A stretch of 64,000 nucleotides of DNA, from the NCBI RefSeq assembly GCF_003149455.1, contig NZ_QFFK01000002.1, forward strand, positions 186,001 to 250,000, given 5' to 3'. Under the pieces are notes generated by a model. That model made no database searches and was not told the origin of the DNA. It saw nothing but the letters and a program-made list of their open reading frames with translations. Below, piece after piece: positions 35,088 to 42,985 of the stretch (positions within the stretch are counted from its first letter, which is position 1; the number at the start of each line of letters is the position of its first letter). The DNA comes from Chitinophaga deserti (GTDB lineage: Bacteria > Bacteroidota > Bacteroidia > Chitinophagales > Chitinophagaceae). The translations under genes and the position numbers were made by a program.

Positions 35088-35798
35088 ATGAAGGAAGCGA
35101 CGAAAGCATCAATTTTGCTGGTAGAAGACGAAGAGAACCTGCAGGAAGCATTAAAACTCAACCTGGAGCTGGAAGGTTATGAGGTTACGGCGGTAGATAA
35201 CGGCACCAGCGCCCTTAAAGCCGTTAAGAACGAATATTTCGACCTGATCATCCTCGATATCATGCTGCCCGAGATGGACGGCCTGGCCGTGTGTGAGAAT
35301 ATCCGTATACAGAACAACGAAGTACCCATCCTCTTCCTCAGTGCTAAAAACAGCAGCGCCGACCGTGTGCTCGGGCTTAAGAAAGGGGGAGACGACTATA
35401 TGACCAAGCCTTTCAACCTCGAAGAACTCCTGCTGAGGGTAGAAAAGCTGATCGTCAAAAACAAAAAGATACAGGATAAAGACAGCGTGCCCAACGTTTA
35501 CCGCTTCGGTAATAATATGATCGATTTCGCTGCGCAGGAATGTGTGGGGAAAGACGGGAAGCATCACGAACTGTCGAAGAAAGAAACCATGCTCCTGAAG
35601 CTCCTTATAGAGAACAAGGGCGAAGTGGTGACCCGCGAAAAGATCCTCCAGGTAGTTTGGGGTTACAACGTATATCCCACCACCCGTACCATTGATAACT
35701 TCATCCTCAATTTCCGTAAGTATTTCGAGGAAGACAGCCGCAATTCCCGCTACTTCCACTCCGTTCGCGGGGTAGGGTACAAGTTCACTGACGGCTGA
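35088..35798 (+). CDS. OmpR-family response regulator
   Basis: A 236-aa regulator. The receiver domain has acidic pocket Glu13/Asp14 (LLVEDEEN), phospho-acceptor Asp57 (IILDIMLPEMDG) and Lys in YMTKPFNLEEL. The C-terminal winged-helix DNA-binding domain starts at about residue 140 and includes LSKKETMLLKLLIENKGEVV and VRGVGYKFTDG. It is the cognate partner of the kinase at 33995-35011 by adjacency. Confidence 0.96.
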   Translation: MKEATKASILLVEDEENLQEALKLNLELEGYEVTAVDNGTSALKAVKNEYFDLIILDIMLPEMDGLAVCENIRIQNNEVPILFLSAKNSSADRVLGLKKGGDDYMTKPFNLEELLLRVEKLIVKNKKIQDKDSVPNVYRFGNNMIDFAAQECVGKDGKHHELSKKETMLLKLLIENKGEVVTREKILQVVWGYNVYPTTRTIDNFILNFRKYFEEDSRNSRYFHSVRGVGYKFTDG

Positions 35799-35921
35799 TA
35801 AAACCCTTCCGCCACATTTCCCCGCAGGGCTGCCGATTTTCCGGTGCCTCCTGCCAGCTATTACTTCCTTCTTTTCCGGTGGCAAGCCGCTGTTTATATT
35901 TGAACGGCTTAGGAATCAGAT

Positions 35922-36788
35922 ATGATTAACCCCGTACTTGCCACGGTTCAATCGCATGCTTATCCAACGGTTCCCGCGCCGGAACCAGCTGTTTTTCCGG
36001 GTACCGCTGCTTTGCTGATTATCCTTTTCTTCCTTACAGGTGCCCTCGTTGCGGGCGCATTCTGGTGGCGGGAAAGAAGGATACGGCGGCGTATGGAACA
36101 ACAGTTCGACCTTCAGGGGGGAAAAGCATCTATTGAACTCCATACCATCCAGACGCAGATGAACCCACACTTCATCTACAACAGTCTGAATGCCATCCAC
36201 AGCTTCGTACTTTCCTCCAGTACGGATCTCGCTTCATCGTACCTCACACGGTTCAGCCGCCTGATGCGCATGACCATGGAACACAGCAGCCGGGAATGGA
36301 TCACCCTTGAAGAAGATCTCGAAACCCTCGACCTGTACCTCCAGCTCGAATCCCTCCGCTTCGAAGGGCAATTCGATTACGACATCCATATGCTGCCCAA
36401 CAGTCCTCCCCCTTCCGTACTCATCCCCCCGTTCCTCATCCAGCCATATGTACAAAACGCCATCTGGAACCGCCTCCTCCAAAGGGAGGAAGGGAAAGGG
36501 TTCATCCGGATCGAAGTAGGGCGGAATAATGAAGGAATGTATGTACGGCTGGAAGATAATGGCGTAGCCCGGCACAGTGCCTTTCACCAGCACCAGCAAA
36601 AAACACCTGCCATCGCAGTGGCCGGAGAGCGCCTTCACTGGATCAACCACCGCTATCATACCCATGCCAACATCACTACCGGCCACCAATACGATGAGCA
36701 TCACCAGCGTACCGGTACCTATACCCTCATCCGCCTGCCCGATGTCAGATACGACGAGGTGATGCACGAAGAGCGGAATTTTAAGTAA
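35922..36788 (+). CDS. LytS-type sensor kinase with degenerate ATP-binding domain
   Basis: A 288-aa protein with one membrane segment (about 28-48). A His-kinase domain of the LytS/YehU class has His83 in TQMNPHFIYNSLNAI, and QLESLRFEGQFDYDI follows. The ATPase part is eroded: the N box reads QNAIWNRL (Gln178 for the usual Glu, Asn-Arg for His-Gly), the G1 box reads EDNGVAR (Ala for Gly), and the G2 glycines are not seen. The C-terminal part is unusually His-rich. It may bind but not hydrolyse ATP, or act as a scaffold. The LytTR-type regulator follows 49 bases downstream. Confidence 0.85.
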   Translation: MINPVLATVQSHAYPTVPAPEPAVFPGTAALLIILFFLTGALVAGAFWWRERRIRRRMEQQFDLQGGKASIELHTIQTQMNPHFIYNSLNAIHSFVLSSSTDLASSYLTRFSRLMRMTMEHSSREWITLEEDLETLDLYLQLESLRFEGQFDYDIHMLPNSPPPSVLIPPFLIQPYVQNAIWNRLLQREEGKGFIRIEVGRNNEGMYVRLEDNGVARHSAFHQHQQKTPAIAVAGERLHWINHRYHTHANITTGHQYDEHHQRTGTYTLIRLPDVRYDEVMHEERNFK

Positions 36789-36837
36789 ATTTGATTACCT
36801 CTAAGTCAACCATATACCCGAAGCCATATCACCCCCA

Positions 36838-37581
36838 ATGAGAACGATCATTATCGACGACGAAGAGCACTGCCGTGATGTGTTGCGTATGCAACTCAAC
36901 CGCTACTGTCCGCAGCTCAGCATCCTCACCACCTGTGGTTCTGCAGAAGAAGGCCGCGCTGCCATAGAGCAACTTCAGCCCGACCTGGTTTTCCTCGACA
37001 TCGAGATGCCTGACATGGATGGTTTTTGCCTCCTTGAACATTGCACCTGGCGCCACTTCTCCGTCATCTTCACCACCGCCCACGACCGCTATGCCCTGAA
37101 GGCCATCCGCCACAGCGCGCTCGACTTCCTGCTGAAACCCATTGATAAAGACGACCTGCTGGCCGCAGTCAGTAAAGCATCGGAAAAGCAAACCGCTACC
37201 AGCTCTCAGGCCGACACCATTTTACGCCTTCTCCGCGAACAGATGCCACAGTTCGAACGCGTTGCGCTCCCCACATTCGACGGCCTGCGCATGATACCCG
37301 TGAAAGATGTATTGTATTGCGAATCGGAAGGCAGTTATACCTGCGTACATCTTGTTCAGCAACCCAAACCCGTTATGATCTGTCGGTCACTGAAAGAAGT
37401 GGATGATATTCTCCGCGATAAAGGATTCTTCCGCGTGCACAACAGCTTTATCGTGAACCTCGCCCATATGTTCAAATACATAAAGGGCGATGGTGGCGAT
37501 ATCGTGATGGCCGACGGCCGGAGCGTGCCGCTGGCACGCAACCGTAAGCAGGAGTTCCTGGAAAAAATAGAGAAGTTATAA
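36838..37581 (+). CDS. LytTR-family response regulator
   Basis: A 247-aa regulator. The receiver domain has Asp7/Asp8 (IIIDDEEHCRD), phospho-acceptor Asp54 (VFLDIEMPDMDG) and Lys in FLLKPIDKDDLL. The C-terminal LytTR DNA-binding domain starts at about residue 140 (LPTFDGLRMIPVKDVLYCES, FFRVHNSFIVNLAHMFKY). It pairs with the degenerate LytS-like kinase upstream. The last 6 bases overlap the convergent batE-like gene. Confidence 0.95.
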   Translation: MRTIIIDDEEHCRDVLRMQLNRYCPQLSILTTCGSAEEGRAAIEQLQPDLVFLDIEMPDMDGFCLLEHCTWRHFSVIFTTAHDRYALKAIRHSALDFLLKPIDKDDLLAAVSKASEKQTATSSQADTILRLLREQMPQFERVALPTFDGLRMIPVKDVLYCESEGSYTCVHLVQQPKPVMICRSLKEVDDILRDKGFFRVHNSFIVNLAHMFKYIKGDGGDIVMADGRSVPLARNRKQEFLEKIEKL

Positions 37582-38340
37582 ACGCCTGAGTTCGTTCACC
37601 GGCACCCAGCCCGTTTTCCCGTCAGACAGTTGTACTTTACCAAACTGGCTGGTGGCATCGAGCACTTTCACTTTCATACCTTCCTTCAGTTCAAAGAGGT
37701 CTTTGGCGCCATCGTCAGGAGCAGACTTTGCTTTCACTGCATCGTGCATCACAATGGCATCGCTGCTGTTGAAAGACTGGCTGTGCGTCCACGCCGCCAT
37801 GGAAAAGTAACCGATAAGAATGATGCCGGAAACCACGAGGCCCAAGCGGATGTATTTTTTGCCCGGTACGGGAAAGAAGAAGTATGCGATGATTAAAATG
37901 GATAATACCCAGCACCATACAATGCTCCAGTTGGCCCAGCCCGCCGGCGTATGGAGTTGCTGCCATTGCAGCCACCACCTTTCAAAGAAAAGCAGGGGAA
38001 GTGTTTCCACATTGCTGCCTACTTTCTGATTGGCAAGGGCGAGGTTATGTTCAATTGCCGCATCGCCCGGTTGCAGGCGCAGCGCTTTCTCGAAACTGAA
38101 AACGGCCATTCCCGTTTGGTTGGATTTATAGTACGCGTTACCCGCATTGAAGTAAAGATCGGCTACGAGATATCCTGAGTCGATCAGCTGCTGGTATTTT
38201 GCAGCAGCTTCACTGAACTGCTGTTGTTCATAGAGGCGGTTACCTTCTGCGAACAGTGCCGGGCTCTGCGCTTTGGCGGCAGTACCGGCAAGGAGGATGA
38301 GGAGAAAGAGGCGGGCACAGTAGGAGATAAATGGTTGCAT
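37576..38340 (-). CDS. batE: BatE-like TPR and SH3 protein
   Basis: A 254-aa protein: signal peptide (LFLLILLAGTAAKAQ), two to three TPR units at about 28-105 (ADLYFNAGNAYYKSNQTGMA, AVFSFEKALRLQPGDAAIEH), two membrane segments (about 142-158 and 166-186), and a C-terminal SH3-like domain (LKEGMKVKVLDATSQFGKVQ, GKTGWVPVNELRRL). This matches BatE of the Bacteroides aerotolerance (bat) operon. It lies 20 bases downstream of batD. Its stop overlaps the end of the convergent LytTR gene. Confidence 0.88.
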   Translation of the reverse strand: MQPFISYCARLFLLILLAGTAAKAQSPALFAEGNRLYEQQQFSEAAAKYQQLIDSGYLVADLYFNAGNAYYKSNQTGMAVFSFEKALRLQPGDAAIEHNLALANQKVGSNVETLPLLFFERWWLQWQQLHTPAGWANWSIVWCWVLSILIIAYFFFPVPGKKYIRLGLVVSGIILIGYFSMAAWTHSQSFNSSDAIVMHDAVKAKSAPDDGAKDLFELKEGMKVKVLDATSQFGKVQLSDGKTGWVPVNELRRL

Positions 38341-38360
38341 ATGGCTGTTTTTCCGGCGGA

Positions 38361-40286
38361 TTACGCCCGTCCTTTGATTTCGTTTTCAATATTGGTAATC
38401 ACTTCTACGGCCTCCTGATAAGCTCCCTGGCGCAGCGCTACGGAATCGCCCGGGGCATAGAGCGCCTGCTCACAACGGTCGGCCAACGCAAAGAGTTGCT
38501 CTTTAGCACTTTCGCTCAGGTGCAGCTTCGTCAGCTTTTCGTCTACCCGCTGCTTCGACATTTCTGCCATGGGAATGCGCAGTTTATGCCCGAGGTACCC
38601 CCACAATGCGCGGGATGTTTCTTCATAAAATGCTTTGTCTTTCCCTTCTTTCAGATAGCGGGCTGCCAGTTCAAGGCGCTTCAGTGCTACTTTATTGGCA
38701 TGCCGGTGGCGGAGCAGTGCGGCGTTGTTATTGATATAGTTTTCGCGGCGGCGGTAATAAGCCACACCTGCAATGGCCAGCAACGGTAACAGGAATAATA
38801 TCCAGAACAAAGGCTTACCGAAAAAGAAGGGGCGTTGCTTACTCCAGCTTGCTCCGCCGGTGCGGATACCGGCAAGGTCTGTTTGCCCGCTGAAATCTGC
38901 TTTCTCCTTCTTCAATTCCTTACCCTGTATCACATGTACTTCAAACGGCTCGGACTGCAATGTTTTATATGCTTTCGCAGCAGGATCGAAGTAGGAGAAC
39001 TCTACGGGCGGCAGTTTATAATCGCCCTTCTGCTGCGGCATGAGTGCATACTGGAAAGTGCGGCTGCCGCTGAGGGGGTTGCTGTTCTTTTCGATATTGT
39101 CAGTTACGGTAGGATCGTATTTTTCGAAGGCCGGCGGAATGCTTAACGGTGGTGCATTGAGCAGGTTCACATTACCGCGCCCGGTGATGGCTACTTTAAG
39201 CGACAGCGCATCGTCGGTACTCAGCTGGTTTTTATCGAGTGAGGCATTCAGGGAGAACTGTCCAACCGCACCATTAAAGCTTGCCGGACGGCCCTCTGCG
39301 GGCAGGGGTTTCACCTGCACTTTCACTACGGGGCTTTGGATACGATAAGGCACTACTTCATATTCGGTTTGCCCGAAGAAAGGATCGTCTGCAAAGAAAT
39401 CATCGAGCGCATCGCGGCCGAAAGGATCATTGGTTGCAGCGCGCTTCCGCTGACCAACCTTTACGAAATGCACCTGGTTATCAACTTCCGCAGGGTCCAG
39501 CTCCAGCTCACCCGATTGGAGGGGGAAAAGGAGGGTTTTACGGATCACGAATACGTTGAAAGGAACACCATTCACCATCTCTTCCGTAGGCCGCGGCGGA
39601 TTGGGAATTTCCATATCCTTTGCGGAGAACCCTTTAAACGCCGGTACTTTTGTTACGCTGGAGTTAGTGGGCAGGCGGGTATAGAGTTTATAGGTGGCAG
39701 TGATTTGTTCGCCTTCGTAAACATTGGTTTTATCAACATCCACCCGCACAAACACATTCTTCTTCAACTGCTCTTTCGCATCTTCACCATTACGCAATAC
39801 GCCGGGTTGAGATTCTCCGGGTATACGCCGTTGCGGGAAGGCCTGTTGCGGTTGTTGTTGCTGTTGCTGCGGGAGGCGTTGCTGGCCGGCACGGGTTACC
39901 TCCACACTGACAGGATTACTGCGTACGGTTTTACCATCTACCCGGGCTATGGCGCCCTGGAAAGTAAAATTCCCCGGCTGTAGAGCCGCCAGGGTATAGG
40001 AATAGGCACGGTATGTGGTAACACGCCCATTGTCGTTAGACATCCCATCAGTGATACTGGGACCTTGTACAATTTCAAACCCTTTGAAAGCAGGTGGTTT
40101 AAAGTCGCTGAGGTTGGTGGGATTGATGAGCGTAAACTGTATATGCAGGTACTCGTCCTGCGCGATCACATTGGTGTTTACCTGAGCCGTGAAACGGAAC
40201 TCCTGGGCGCTGGCGCCTGCCGCCGTCATCATTGCGGCAATGAGCAAAACGATACTTTTTCTTAAACTGGCGATATAAACCTTCAT
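38361..40286 (-). CDS. batD: BatD family protein
   Basis: A 641-aa exported membrane protein. The signal peptide covers about 1-27. Tandem beta-sandwich BatD domains follow (FRFTAQVNTNVIAQDEYLHI, FVRVDVDKTNVYEGEQITAT, QFSLNASLDKNQLSTDDALS). One membrane segment lies at about 503-523 (PLFWILFLLPLLAIAGVAYY), followed by a cytoplasmic helical tail. A low-complexity Gln-rich stretch (QQRLPQQQQQQPQQ) sits between the first two domains. BatD works with the VWA proteins BatA/BatB, which are not in this window. The -7 box at 40293-40300 suggests a leaderless mRNA. Confidence 0.9.
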   Translation of the reverse strand: MKVYIASLRKSIVLLIAAMMTAAGASAQEFRFTAQVNTNVIAQDEYLHIQFTLINPTNLSDFKPPAFKGFEIVQGPSITDGMSNDNGRVTTYRAYSYTLAALQPGNFTFQGAIARVDGKTVRSNPVSVEVTRAGQQRLPQQQQQQPQQAFPQRRIPGESQPGVLRNGEDAKEQLKKNVFVRVDVDKTNVYEGEQITATYKLYTRLPTNSSVTKVPAFKGFSAKDMEIPNPPRPTEEMVNGVPFNVFVIRKTLLFPLQSGELELDPAEVDNQVHFVKVGQRKRAATNDPFGRDALDDFFADDPFFGQTEYEVVPYRIQSPVVKVQVKPLPAEGRPASFNGAVGQFSLNASLDKNQLSTDDALSLKVAITGRGNVNLLNAPPLSIPPAFEKYDPTVTDNIEKNSNPLSGSRTFQYALMPQQKGDYKLPPVEFSYFDPAAKAYKTLQSEPFEVHVIQGKELKKEKADFSGQTDLAGIRTGGASWSKQRPFFFGKPLFWILFLLPLLAIAGVAYYRRRENYINNNAALLRHRHANKVALKRLELAARYLKEGKDKAFYEETSRALWGYLGHKLRIPMAEMSKQRVDEKLTKLHLSESAKEQLFALADRCEQALYAPGDSVALRQGAYQEAVEVITNIENEIKGRA

Positions 40287-40292
40287 CTATAA

Positions 40293-40300
40293 CAAATTTA
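40293..40300 (-). promoter_or_regulatory. -7 promoter box of batD, probable leaderless transcript
   Basis: Minus-strand TAAATTTG matches TAnnTTTG exactly and ends 6 nt before the ATG at 40286. This is the same geometry as at pheS, so transcription would begin at or beside the start codon. No -33 TTTG at the usual spacing. Confidence 0.45.
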
Positions 40301-40400
40301 ACCAATGCCGCAGCGGACTGTGCCGGGAGCAAGTTAAAAGTAAGTTAAAAAAACCGCTTGAAATTAGCCACTGCAAAGGATTTCGGGGTCAAAGCAGCGT

Positions 40401-41108
40401 TTATCCGAGATCGCCCAGCTGGGGGCGCATGATAATTTCTTCTATAACTGCCTGTGCGCTGAGGTGATAGGCCGCCCAGATCATAGACGCCACATCGGCA
40501 GGCTCCATTAAACGGTCTTCCGGCCCGTCGAACCCTTCCCAGGATGCCGTAAGTACCGGACCGGGGCTAACGGAAGTAACCTTCACTCCGTGGGGCTTCA
40601 TTTCTTCCCGTAAATTCTTCGAAAAACCGAGCAGTGCAAATTTGGTGATGCTGTACGACCCTCCGTTGGGGTATGCCTTATGGCTGGCCGTGGAGCACAA
40701 ATTGAAAACATGCCCTTTCTTTGCGGCTTTCATTGCCGGGATGAAGGCACGGGTAAGGTGATAGGCGCTGTACAGGTTCACGGCCATCATCTTTTCGAGA
40801 TGCCCGTCTTCTTCCTCATGAACTGCACCCGGCACAAAAATACCTGCGTTATTCACCAGAATGGCGGGGGTATCGCCGAATTCCTTTTGCACATCTGCAG
40901 CAAACTTCAGCACTGCCTGCTTATCACCCATATCTACCGGCAGGGCCAGTACTTTTACTCCGGGACTTTGCTGCCTGATGGCAGCGGCAGTTTCCTCCAG
41001 CGTTGCCGCATTCCGTGCGCAGATCGCCACATCAAAACCTTCTGCCGCCAGCTTCTCCGCTACCGCTTTCCCGATGCCCTTACTGGCGCCTGTAATGATT
41101 GCAAACAT
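40401..41108 (-). CDS. Short-chain dehydrogenase/reductase
   Basis: A 235-aa classical SDR. It has the cofactor motif TGASKGIGKAVAEKL at the N-terminus, ILVNNAGIFVPG, the catalytic Ser region NLCSTASHKAY and active-site YSITK (YxxxK). The C-terminus contains VTSVSPGPVLTASW. It resembles 3-oxoacyl-ACP reductase-like SDRs, but the substrate is not determinable. Monocistronic by appearance; it is divergent from the HAD phosphatase gene. Confidence 0.9.
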   Translation of the reverse strand: MFAIITGASKGIGKAVAEKLAAEGFDVAICARNAATLEETAAAIRQQSPGVKVLALPVDMGDKQAVLKFAADVQKEFGDTPAILVNNAGIFVPGAVHEEEDGHLEKMMAVNLYSAYHLTRAFIPAMKAAKKGHVFNLCSTASHKAYPNGGSYSITKFALLGFSKNLREEMKPHGVKVTSVSPGPVLTASWEGFDGPEDRLMEPADVASMIWAAYHLSAQAVIEEIIMRPQLGDLG

Positions 41109-41159
41109 ACCGTTCGTATTGTTTTAGTGCCCCAAAATAAGGGAAAAATGGATTTGTCG

Positions 41160-41167
41160 TACCTTTG
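41160..41167 (+). promoter_or_regulatory. -7 promoter box of the HAD phosphatase gene
   Basis: TACCTTTG matches TAnnTTTG exactly, 32 bases before the ATG at 41200. The -33 element is unclear. Confidence 0.45.
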
Positions 41168-41199
41168 CCCTTCACTACAGTTAGCCAACGCACGGAGCC

Positions 41200-41898
41200 A
41201 TGATAAGATACAAACATATTTTTTTCGACCTGGACCATACGCTCTGGGATTTTGAGACCAACTCCAATGCCACCATGGCGGAGCTTTACGAAGAACATAA
41301 CCTCTCCGGCAGAGGCATCCCTTCTTACGACGAATTCTTCTCCGTATACTCGGCTATCAACGAAAAATTGTGGGACCGCTTCCGCAAGGGATATATTAAC
41401 CGCAACGAACTGCGCATCAAACGGTTTACACAAACCTTCCTTGATTTTAAGCTGTGTGACGATGCGCTTTGCCAAACCCTGAGCGAGCGCTTCCTTGTTA
41501 TACTCCCCACCAAAACCGCTCTCTTCCCCGGTGCCATCGAAGTACTGGATTACCTGAAGGAGAAACAATATCCCCTCCACCTGATTACAAATGGGTTTGA
41601 GGAAACGCAGAAATTAAAGCTGGAGCATTCGGGAATCGGGCATTACTTCACACATATCGTTACTTCAGAAAGTGCGGGTTCCCTGAAGCCGCACCGGGCT
41701 ATTTTCGATTATGCGCTTCAGCTGTCCAACACTACGGCGGCAGAAAGCATTATGATCGGGGATACGCTGGAAGTGGATATTCTCGGGGCGCAGCAGATAG
41801 GTATGGACCAGGTGTATTTTGCACCGGGCGATGTGCAGGCCGGCGTTTCTCCCACATATACCATTAAGAGCCTTGCGGAACTGAAAAGCATCCTGTAG
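41200..41898 (+). CDS. YjjG-like HAD family noncanonical nucleotide phosphatase
   Basis: A 232-aa HAD hydrolase. Motif I is FFDLDHTLWDFETN (Asp10 nucleophile, Asp12), motif II is HLITNGFEETQ, Lys lies in GSLKPHRAIFDYAL, and motif IV is MIGDTLEVDILGAQQIGMDQ. An alpha-helical cap covers about 20-95. The pattern matches YjjG/YfnB, which removes phosphate from pyrimidine and noncanonical nucleotides. A hairpin terminator lies in the 60 bases before the convergent small gene. Confidence 0.9.
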   Translation: MIRYKHIFFDLDHTLWDFETNSNATMAELYEEHNLSGRGIPSYDEFFSVYSAINEKLWDRFRKGYINRNELRIKRFTQTFLDFKLCDDALCQTLSERFLVILPTKTALFPGAIEVLDYLKEKQYPLHLITNGFEETQKLKLEHSGIGHYFTHIVTSESAGSLKPHRAIFDYALQLSNTTAAESIMIGDTLEVDILGAQQIGMDQVYFAPGDVQAGVSPTYTIKSLAELKSIL

Positions 41899-41904
41899 GT
41901 ACAT

Positions 41905-41934
41905 AAAAAATCCCGGTAACAATTGCTACCGGGA
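41905..41934 (-). terminator. Terminator of the small Cys/Lys-rich protein gene
   Basis: Stem TCCCGGTA (41911-41918) / TACCGGGA (41927-41934), 8-nt loop, followed on the minus strand by six U residues (41910-41905). It also sits just after the HAD gene stop. Confidence 0.75.
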
Positions 41935-41958
41935 CTTCCCAATATTAATGGCTGCAAA

Positions 41959-42207
41959 TTAACTTTTTACGGCGGCTGCTTTCTTCTTGGCAGCCGTTTT
42001 CACCGCTTCCGTTCTGGAAGGCATCGGCATACAGCAGGATTTGCCTTTGGCCGTAGTTTCTTCCTTGCAGCATGATGCTTCGCTACCCTTATTGCAGGCT
42101 TCCTCTTTTTTAGCGGGAGCCTTCTTTTTTGCCGCAGGCTTTTCCTGGGCGATAACCGGGCCGGCGAGCAGCGCTACTGCGGAGAGCATGAGAAAAAATT
42201 GCTTCAT
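41959..42207 (-). CDS. Small exported Lys/Ala- and Cys-rich protein, function unknown
   Basis: An 82-aa protein with a clear signal peptide (MKQFFLMLSAVALLAGPVIA). Basic Lys/Ala-rich blocks at 24-36 and 68-82 flank a central cysteine cluster with Cys38 and two CC pairs at 46-47 and 58-59 (SCCKEE, SCCMPMP). I recognise no family. The CC pairs suggest disulfides or metal binding in the periplasm (inference). It has its own terminator and good reading-frame structure. Confidence 0.7.
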   Translation of the reverse strand: MKQFFLMLSAVALLAGPVIAQEKPAAKKKAPAKKEEACNKGSEASCCKEETTAKGKSCCMPMPSRTEAVKTAAKKKAAAVKS

Positions 42208-42264
42208 TGCGGTGTTTTTGTGTAATTGAAGATACGTTTTCCCTTTTGAAAAGAAACGTTAAAA

Positions 42265-42921
42265 TCAGCTGAGGGTAGCGATAATGGTTTGCCCGCCACG
42301 AACGATCTGTTCTTTCTCCACATTTACCTTAGTACCAACAGGCAGGTAAATATCCACACGGGAACCGAATTTGATAAAGCCCATCTCGGTGTTCTGCTTC
42401 ACGTCCATACCCGGTTTCAGGTAGTTCACGATACGGCGGGCAAGGGCTCCGGCGATCTGGCGCACCAGGATGTCGGTTTTGCCGTTTCCGATTACAACAG
42501 TATGGCGCTCATTTTCCGTAGAGGCTTTAGGGTGCCATGCCACGAGGTATTTACCGGGATGGTATTGGCTCAGTTTAACGGAACCGCTGATAGGGTTACG
42601 GTTCACGTGCACATTGGCAGGGCTCATGAAGATAGACACCTGCAGGCGCTTGTCTTTAAAATATTCCGGTTCGTACACGTCTTCGATCACTACGATCTTA
42701 CCGTCTGCCGGGGCGATCACGAGTGTTTCATCGAACTTCATGTCTCTTGAAGGGAGGCGGAAGAAGGATACGATGAACAGGAAAAACACGATGGAAATGC
42801 CAAGCAGCGTCCAGCACAGCACCGGCGAATCGTACAGGAAAAAGAACACTGCGATGTTGAGCAGCGCCAGTACGGCAAAGGTTAGGGCTATGGTAGCGGT
42901 GCCCTCACGATGGATCGTCAT
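42265..42921 (-). CDS. psd: Phosphatidylserine decarboxylase (short, archaeal-type)
   Basis: A 218-aa inner-membrane enzyme making phosphatidylethanolamine. Two N-terminal membrane segments lie at about 10-30 and 35-54. The catalytic region has APADGKIVVIEDV (Asp72) and FMSPANVHVNRNPISG (His105). The self-cleavage site FGS at 185-187 would make Ser187 the pyruvoyl residue after processing. The short form resembles the Psd-A class. It is the last gene of a run with cdsA, DUF2007 and a CPBP protease, giving two steps of phospholipid synthesis side by side. Confidence 0.93.
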   Translation of the reverse strand: MTIHREGTATIALTFAVLALLNIAVFFFLYDSPVLCWTLLGISIVFFLFIVSFFRLPSRDMKFDETLVIAPADGKIVVIEDVYEPEYFKDKRLQVSIFMSPANVHVNRNPISGSVKLSQYHPGKYLVAWHPKASTENERHTVVIGNGKTDILVRQIAGALARRIVNYLKPGMDVKQNTEMGFIKFGSRVDIYLPVGTKVNVEKEQIVRGGQTIIATLS

Positions 42922-42985
42922 GATTCAGTAGATTTTTATCTGGCCCTTTAATAAGGCGGTACGAAGGTATGAAGAAAAATAATTA

